Positions 5,620 through 7,896 of a DNA stretch of 7,896 bases are shown in pieces. The notes beneath the pieces were generated by a model that saw only the letters and a list, made by a program, of their open reading frames with translations, was not told the DNA's origin and made no database searches. Each line of letters opens with the position of its first letter. The first letter of the stretch is position 1. The position numbers and the translations under genes were made by a program. The DNA is taken from assembly GCA_002793115.1 (NCBI GenBank), contig PFPP01000035.1, positions 18,022-25,917 on the forward strand. Direction: 5' to 3'. Source of the stretch: Candidatus Kaiserbacteria bacterium CG_4_10_14_0_2_um_filter_50_16 (GTDB lineage: Bacteria > Patescibacteriota > Minisyncoccia > Phycocordibacterales > Phycocordibacteraceae).

Positions 5620-7368
5620 TTATTCTGTTATCGCACGGAGAACCTCTTCAATACTGGTAATGCCATGCATCGCCTTATAAAGGCCGTCCTCGAACATCGT
5701 GAGCATGCCCTCATTTTTCGCTTGCGCCTCGAGAGCGTCGCTCGTGCTCGAGTGCAGAATGATTTCGCGGATGGCAGGCGAGACGGCAAGCACTTCGTGA
5801 ATACCGATGCGGCTCTTGTAGCCATCCTCGCATTCATTCGAAGGCACGGGCCGATAGAAAGAAATATCATCGAGTGAAGAACCTTCCTTCACCAGTTTTT
5901 CATCCTGGAGCGCTTTGAATGCGGTGTTAAATTCCACGTCGCTCGCAATTTTTACTCGGGTAGCTTTATCCATCGTATAGGCTTCCTTATCTTCGCAAAA
6001 CTTGCGCACGAGGCGTTGTCCGACAATGACGCGGATGGTGGAGACGAGGAGGAACGGTTCGACGCCCATGTCGATCAGGCGCGGAATAGCACCCGCCGCG
6101 CTGTTAGTGTGTATTGTCGAGAGCACGAGATGACCGGTCAGCGCCGCATTGATTGCGAGCGAAGCCGTTTCGCTGTCGCGTATCTCGCCGACCATGATAA
6201 TGTCCGGGTCTTGACGCACGAGTGACCGGAGCCCGTTCGCGAAGGTGAACCCTATTTGCGGATTCACTTGCGTCTGGTTGACACGCTTCATTTGGTATTC
6301 GATGGGGTCCTCGACTGTCGAGATATTCACATCCGGTTTGTTGAGGATGTCAAGCATGGTATAGAGCGTCGTCGTCTTACCGGAACCCGTCGGACCAGAA
6401 ATAAGGATGATACCGGTCGTCTGGGTGAGCGCTTTACGTATGCGCTCCATATTTTCGCCGTGGAGTCCGAGCGCCTCCAGCGTAAATCCCTCGCCTGTCT
6501 CGCGCAGAAGGCGCATCACCGTCTTCTCGCCGAAAAATGTAGGAAGAATCGAAACGCGGAAGGAAACCCGATCGGCCTCGGTCTCCATCTTGAAGCGACC
6601 GTCCTGCGGGAGACGCTTTTCGTCGAGCTTCAGATTGGAGAGCACCTTGATGCGTGCGATAATACCCGCCGCCGCGATTTTCGGCAACGTCATCGCGTCA
6701 TGCAAAATACCATCGATGCGATACCGGACTAGCACCTGATCCTCCATCGGTTCGATATGAATATCAGAAGCACCCTGCACGATGGCATGTCGCAGAAGAG
6801 TGTCGACGATGCGCACAATCGGTAAATCCTCCGCCATCTTCTTCAGCTCATCGCCCGAGAGATCTTTCCCGCCCTCCGCGATGATGCGTATTTTCCCCGT
6901 TTCGGTCGAGATAATATCTCCGAATTCATCCTTGAGCGACTTCTGATATTGTAGAAGCGCATACTTGATGCTCTCGGTGTCGGTCAATCGAGGCAATATC
7001 TTGAGCCCTGTCTTCTTGCGTACCGAATCGATAGAAACGAGGTCGTCGACATCGAGCATTGCCACCTCGAGCGAATCGCCGTCCTTTCGAAACGCTATAA
7101 TATTGTGCGTGCGAGCGATCGGTTCCGGGATGAGTGCGAGGATGTCAATCGGGACGCGGTGTTCCTTCAAGTTCACAAAAGGGATGCCGAGCACGTATGC
7201 CTGAATGCGCCGGAGCGCATCGTCGCTCAAAGAGCCGCGCGAGACGAGGATGTCGCCGAGCGATTGCCCGCGTTTTCTCGCTTCCTCGTCGGCCGCATCA
7301 ATATCTTTCTTGGCGACGAGGCCCGAATCAATAATAAATTCTTTCAGCTCTCCTTCTGAAACGTGCAT
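5620..7368 (-). CDS. pilB: Type IV pilus assembly ATPase (PilB/GspE)
   Basis: The hexameric cytoplasmic ATPase that powers pilus extension. At 582 aa it has the family layout. An N-terminal GspE_N/MshEN-like domain spans about 1-145. It is followed by the N2 domain with VQGASDIHIEP (197-207), Walker A GPTGSGKT (325-332), Asp box TVEDPIEYQ (351-359), Walker B DPDIIMVGEIRD (387-398) and His box LSTIHTNSAAGAIPRL (416-431). The C-terminal zinc region is reduced: the usual two CxxC pairs are represented by single cysteines, Cys458 (FCEDK) and Cys513 (ECEDGYKSR). I chose the ATG at 7368; an in-frame TTG at 7392 would add eight residues but has no ribosome site and places the likely -10 box inside the gene. 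It heads the pilus run and is divergent from the toxin-antitoxin pair. Extension (PilB) is favoured over retraction (PilT) by the N-terminal domains and by the pilC and pilin neighbours. Confidence 0.95.
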   Translation of the reverse strand: MHVSEGELKEFIIDSGLVAKKDIDAADEEARKRGQSLGDILVSRGSLSDDALRRIQAYVLGIPFVNLKEHRVPIDILALIPEPIARTHNIIAFRKDGDSLEVAMLDVDDLVSIDSVRKKTGLKILPRLTDTESIKYALLQYQKSLKDEFGDIISTETGKIRIIAEGGKDLSGDELKKMAEDLPIVRIVDTLLRHAIVQGASDIHIEPMEDQVLVRYRIDGILHDAMTLPKIAAAGIIARIKVLSNLKLDEKRLPQDGRFKMETEADRVSFRVSILPTFFGEKTVMRLLRETGEGFTLEALGLHGENMERIRKALTQTTGIILISGPTGSGKTTTLYTMLDILNKPDVNISTVEDPIEYQMKRVNQTQVNPQIGFTFANGLRSLVRQDPDIIMVGEIRDSETASLAINAALTGHLVLSTIHTNSAAGAIPRLIDMGVEPFLLVSTIRVIVGQRLVRKFCEDKEAYTMDKATRVKIASDVEFNTAFKALQDEKLVKEGSSLDDISFYRPVPSNECEDGYKSRIGIHEVLAVSPAIREIILHSSTSDALEAQAKNEGMLTMFEDGLYKAMHGITSIEEVLRAITE

Positions 7369-7376
7369 ATGAGTAA

Positions 7377-7382
7377 AGTATA
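7377..7382 (-). promoter_or_regulatory. Probable -10 box for the pilB operon
   Basis: TATACT (5/6 match to TATAAT) on the minus strand, 8 nt before the pilB ATG at 7368. No convincing -35 box lies 16-18 nt upstream (CTTTAT or GCTTTA are poor matches). Transcription would start at or just before the ATG, giving a leaderless or nearly leaderless message, consistent with no Shine-Dalgarno before pilB. A second TATAGT at 7397-7392 is a possible alternative -10 with a leader of about 17 nt. This is a motif call only. Confidence 0.4.
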
Positions 7383-7421
7383 GCGCGTCCAACTATAGAT
7401 AAAGCGCGTATTGCACACATA

Positions 7422-7430
7422 TGCTATACT
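7422..7430 (+). promoter_or_regulatory. Extended -10 promoter for the toxin-antitoxin pair, leaderless geometry
   Basis: TGC-TATACT is an extended -10 element (TGn plus a 5/6 match). Six nucleotides (ATCCGA) separate it from the antitoxin ATG at 7437, so the message would begin at or next to the start codon. No good -35 box is present at the normal distance and no Shine-Dalgarno can fit. The spacing is identical to that seen at tpiA. Confidence 0.45.
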
Positions 7431-7436
7431 ATCCGA

Positions 7437-7625
7437 ATGACTGTAAAGGCACTCGATAAAAAAATAGATTTCATTGTTGAGAGGAAACTCAATGAATTGC
7501 TTGGCGATCCAGACAGCTTTTTGTCGCTAAATAAACAGTTTTTACGAAGGTTAAAGAATCGTCTCAATACAACATCTAAGTTAATTTCTCACGCAAAGAT
7601 TGTGAAGAAGTATGGTCTCGGTTAA
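7437..7625 (+). CDS. Small antitoxin-like protein of a RelB/RelE-type pair
   Basis: A 62 aa, very basic and helical protein directly upstream of a RelE-type toxin frame. The N-terminal half (ALDKKIDFIVERKLNELLGDPDSF) looks like a helical segment with the 'E-LLGDPDS' style seen in small antitoxins of this class. The C-terminal end (KLISHAKIVKKYGLG) resembles the 'ISHEEVxKRxG' tails of the same proteins. Its role would be to bind and neutralise the toxin and possibly repress the shared promoter. The assignment rests mainly on gene pairing and remembered family style; no catalytic motif is expected. Its last 14 nt overlap the start of the inferred toxin frame. Base composition is visibly more AT-rich than the pilus genes, which fits a mobile module. 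Confidence 0.65.
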   Translation: MTVKALDKKIDFIVERKLNELLGDPDSFLSLNKQFLRRLKNRLNTTSKLISHAKIVKKYGLG

Positions 7626-7884
7626 GTAGGATGACAGAGCGGATGCTGATTTGGAAGCCATTGATTTCTCCATTGCGCAGAAAGTTGTCGCAAAAGTGAC
7701 TTGGCTAGCGGAAAACTATGCAGATATTGCACCAGAGCTTCTGCAGTATGGTTTGAAAGGAGTTTATAAATTACGCATCGGCGATTATCGTGTTTTATAC
7801 AAAGTGGAGGGTGAAGTGATTATTATTAAAATGATTGACCACCGAAGCCGAGTTTATAATAGAATCTCTCGCATTGCATGGTGA
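7612..7884 (+). pseudogene. RelE-type mRNA interferase toxin interrupted by an amber stop at codon 6
   Basis: From the ATG at 7612 the frame reads MVSVK, TAG (7627-7629), then DDRADADLEAIDFSIAQK and onward to a TGA at 7882-7884, 90 codons in all, the normal RelE size. The part after the stop carries clear RelE/ParE-superfamily features: LEAIDFSIAQKVVAKVTWL helices, LKGVYKLRIGDYRVLYKV, and a terminal strand with DHRSRVY. Members of this family usually begin with a beta strand of the type MxxVxYS, so the TAG replaces an expected Tyr or Phe codon. The residues DDRADAD between the TAG and the TTG at 7651 also fit the family, which argues that the longer frame is ancestral. The only near start after the stop is that TTG, giving a 77 aa product without the first strand and part of the first helix. 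It is therefore probably inactive, or made only by readthrough or internal initiation. A single-base error in the sequence is the alternative. Confidence 0.6.
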
Positions 7885-7896
7885 TGAATTCTTTCA

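Larger units (their letters stand above)
7377..7430. repeat. Inverted and direct repeats in the divergent promoter region
   Basis: AGTATAGC at 7377-7384 and GCTATACT at 7423-7430 form a perfect 8-bp inverted repeat; each arm holds the -10 box of one of the two divergent promoters. Between them AGCGCGT occurs twice as a direct repeat (7382-7388 and 7403-7409), 21 bp apart, which is two helical turns. A CTATAG palindrome (7393-7398) lies in the middle. Such an arrangement could be an operator for the antitoxin, but promoter symmetry alone could explain the outer arms. Confidence 0.4.

Noticed and set aside
6256..6732. 158-codon plus-strand open frame
   Set aside because: It is antisense to pilB over the Walker and Asp-box region, is rich in Arg/His/Asp without any motif, and is a typical shadow of a GC-biased gene.
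7369..7392. TTG start of pilB at 7392
   Set aside because: Adds eight residues without a ribosome-binding site and would place the TATACT box inside the gene; the ATG at 7368 is preferred.
7627..7629. Genetic code reassignment of TAG as the reason for the toxin interruption
   Set aside because: The code changes known in related groups involve TGA, and no other gene in the window has an internal TAG. A local mutation or sequencing error is simpler.
7631..7699. 22-residue ORF starting at the ATG after the antitoxin stop
   Set aside because: It is out of frame with the toxin, which is clearly the coding frame here, and has no recognisable product.

Overview
The window looks like a piece of a Candidate Phyla Radiation (Patescibacteria) genome, most likely a Parcubacteria-type lineage. 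The reasons are family resemblance (a short phosphoglycerate kinase with an 'ALNVP' substrate loop, a triosephosphate isomerase starting 'LIVANWKAY', and a PilX-type protein with the C-terminal domain style common in these genomes), gene packing of -4 to +34 nt, and near-absence of Shine-Dalgarno sequences. The taxonomic call is inference from remembered protein style, not from a marker gene.

Layout. Positions 7368 down to 277 on the minus strand hold one tightly packed run of seven genes: pilB (assembly ATPase), pilC (platform protein), three pilin-like proteins in the order GspI/PilV-like, GspJ/PilW-like, GspK/PilX-like, then tpiA and pgk. Gaps between them are 2, 1, -4 (ATGA overlap), 10, 34 and 2 nt. 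The first five would build a type IV pilus or related filament: PilB drives PilC, and the three minor pseudopilins resemble the I-J-K tip/priming complex. No prepilin peptidase, PilM/N/O, retraction ATPase or obvious major pilin is in the window, so they must lie elsewhere. tpiA and pgk are lower-glycolysis enzymes that probably also have their own promoter just upstream of tpiA.

Left edge (1-276): a consensus-like promoter overlaps the pgk stop codon. It is followed by a perfect 9-bp hairpin, a perfect AGGAGG, and the start of a membrane protein that runs off the window. That protein has no normal start codon in the reading frame that looks real.

Right edge (7369-7896): a 68-nt divergent promoter region separates pilB from a plus-strand RelB/RelE-type toxin-antitoxin pair. 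The antitoxin is intact. The toxin reading frame has an amber stop (TAG) at codon 6, where relatives would normally have an aromatic residue, so it is probably inactivated or restarts internally at a TTG.

There is no gene-free stretch over 300 nt; the only intergenic segments of note are about 214-276 and 7369-7436. I see no tRNA, rRNA, CRISPR array, insertion sequence or replication origin. I do not see a clearly new multi-gene system. The strongest leads are the amber-interrupted toxin, the leader and missing start of the left-edge gene, the repeated '-10 then ATG 6-8 nt later' geometry that suggests leaderless transcripts, and the fusion of a pilus cluster to glycolytic genes.
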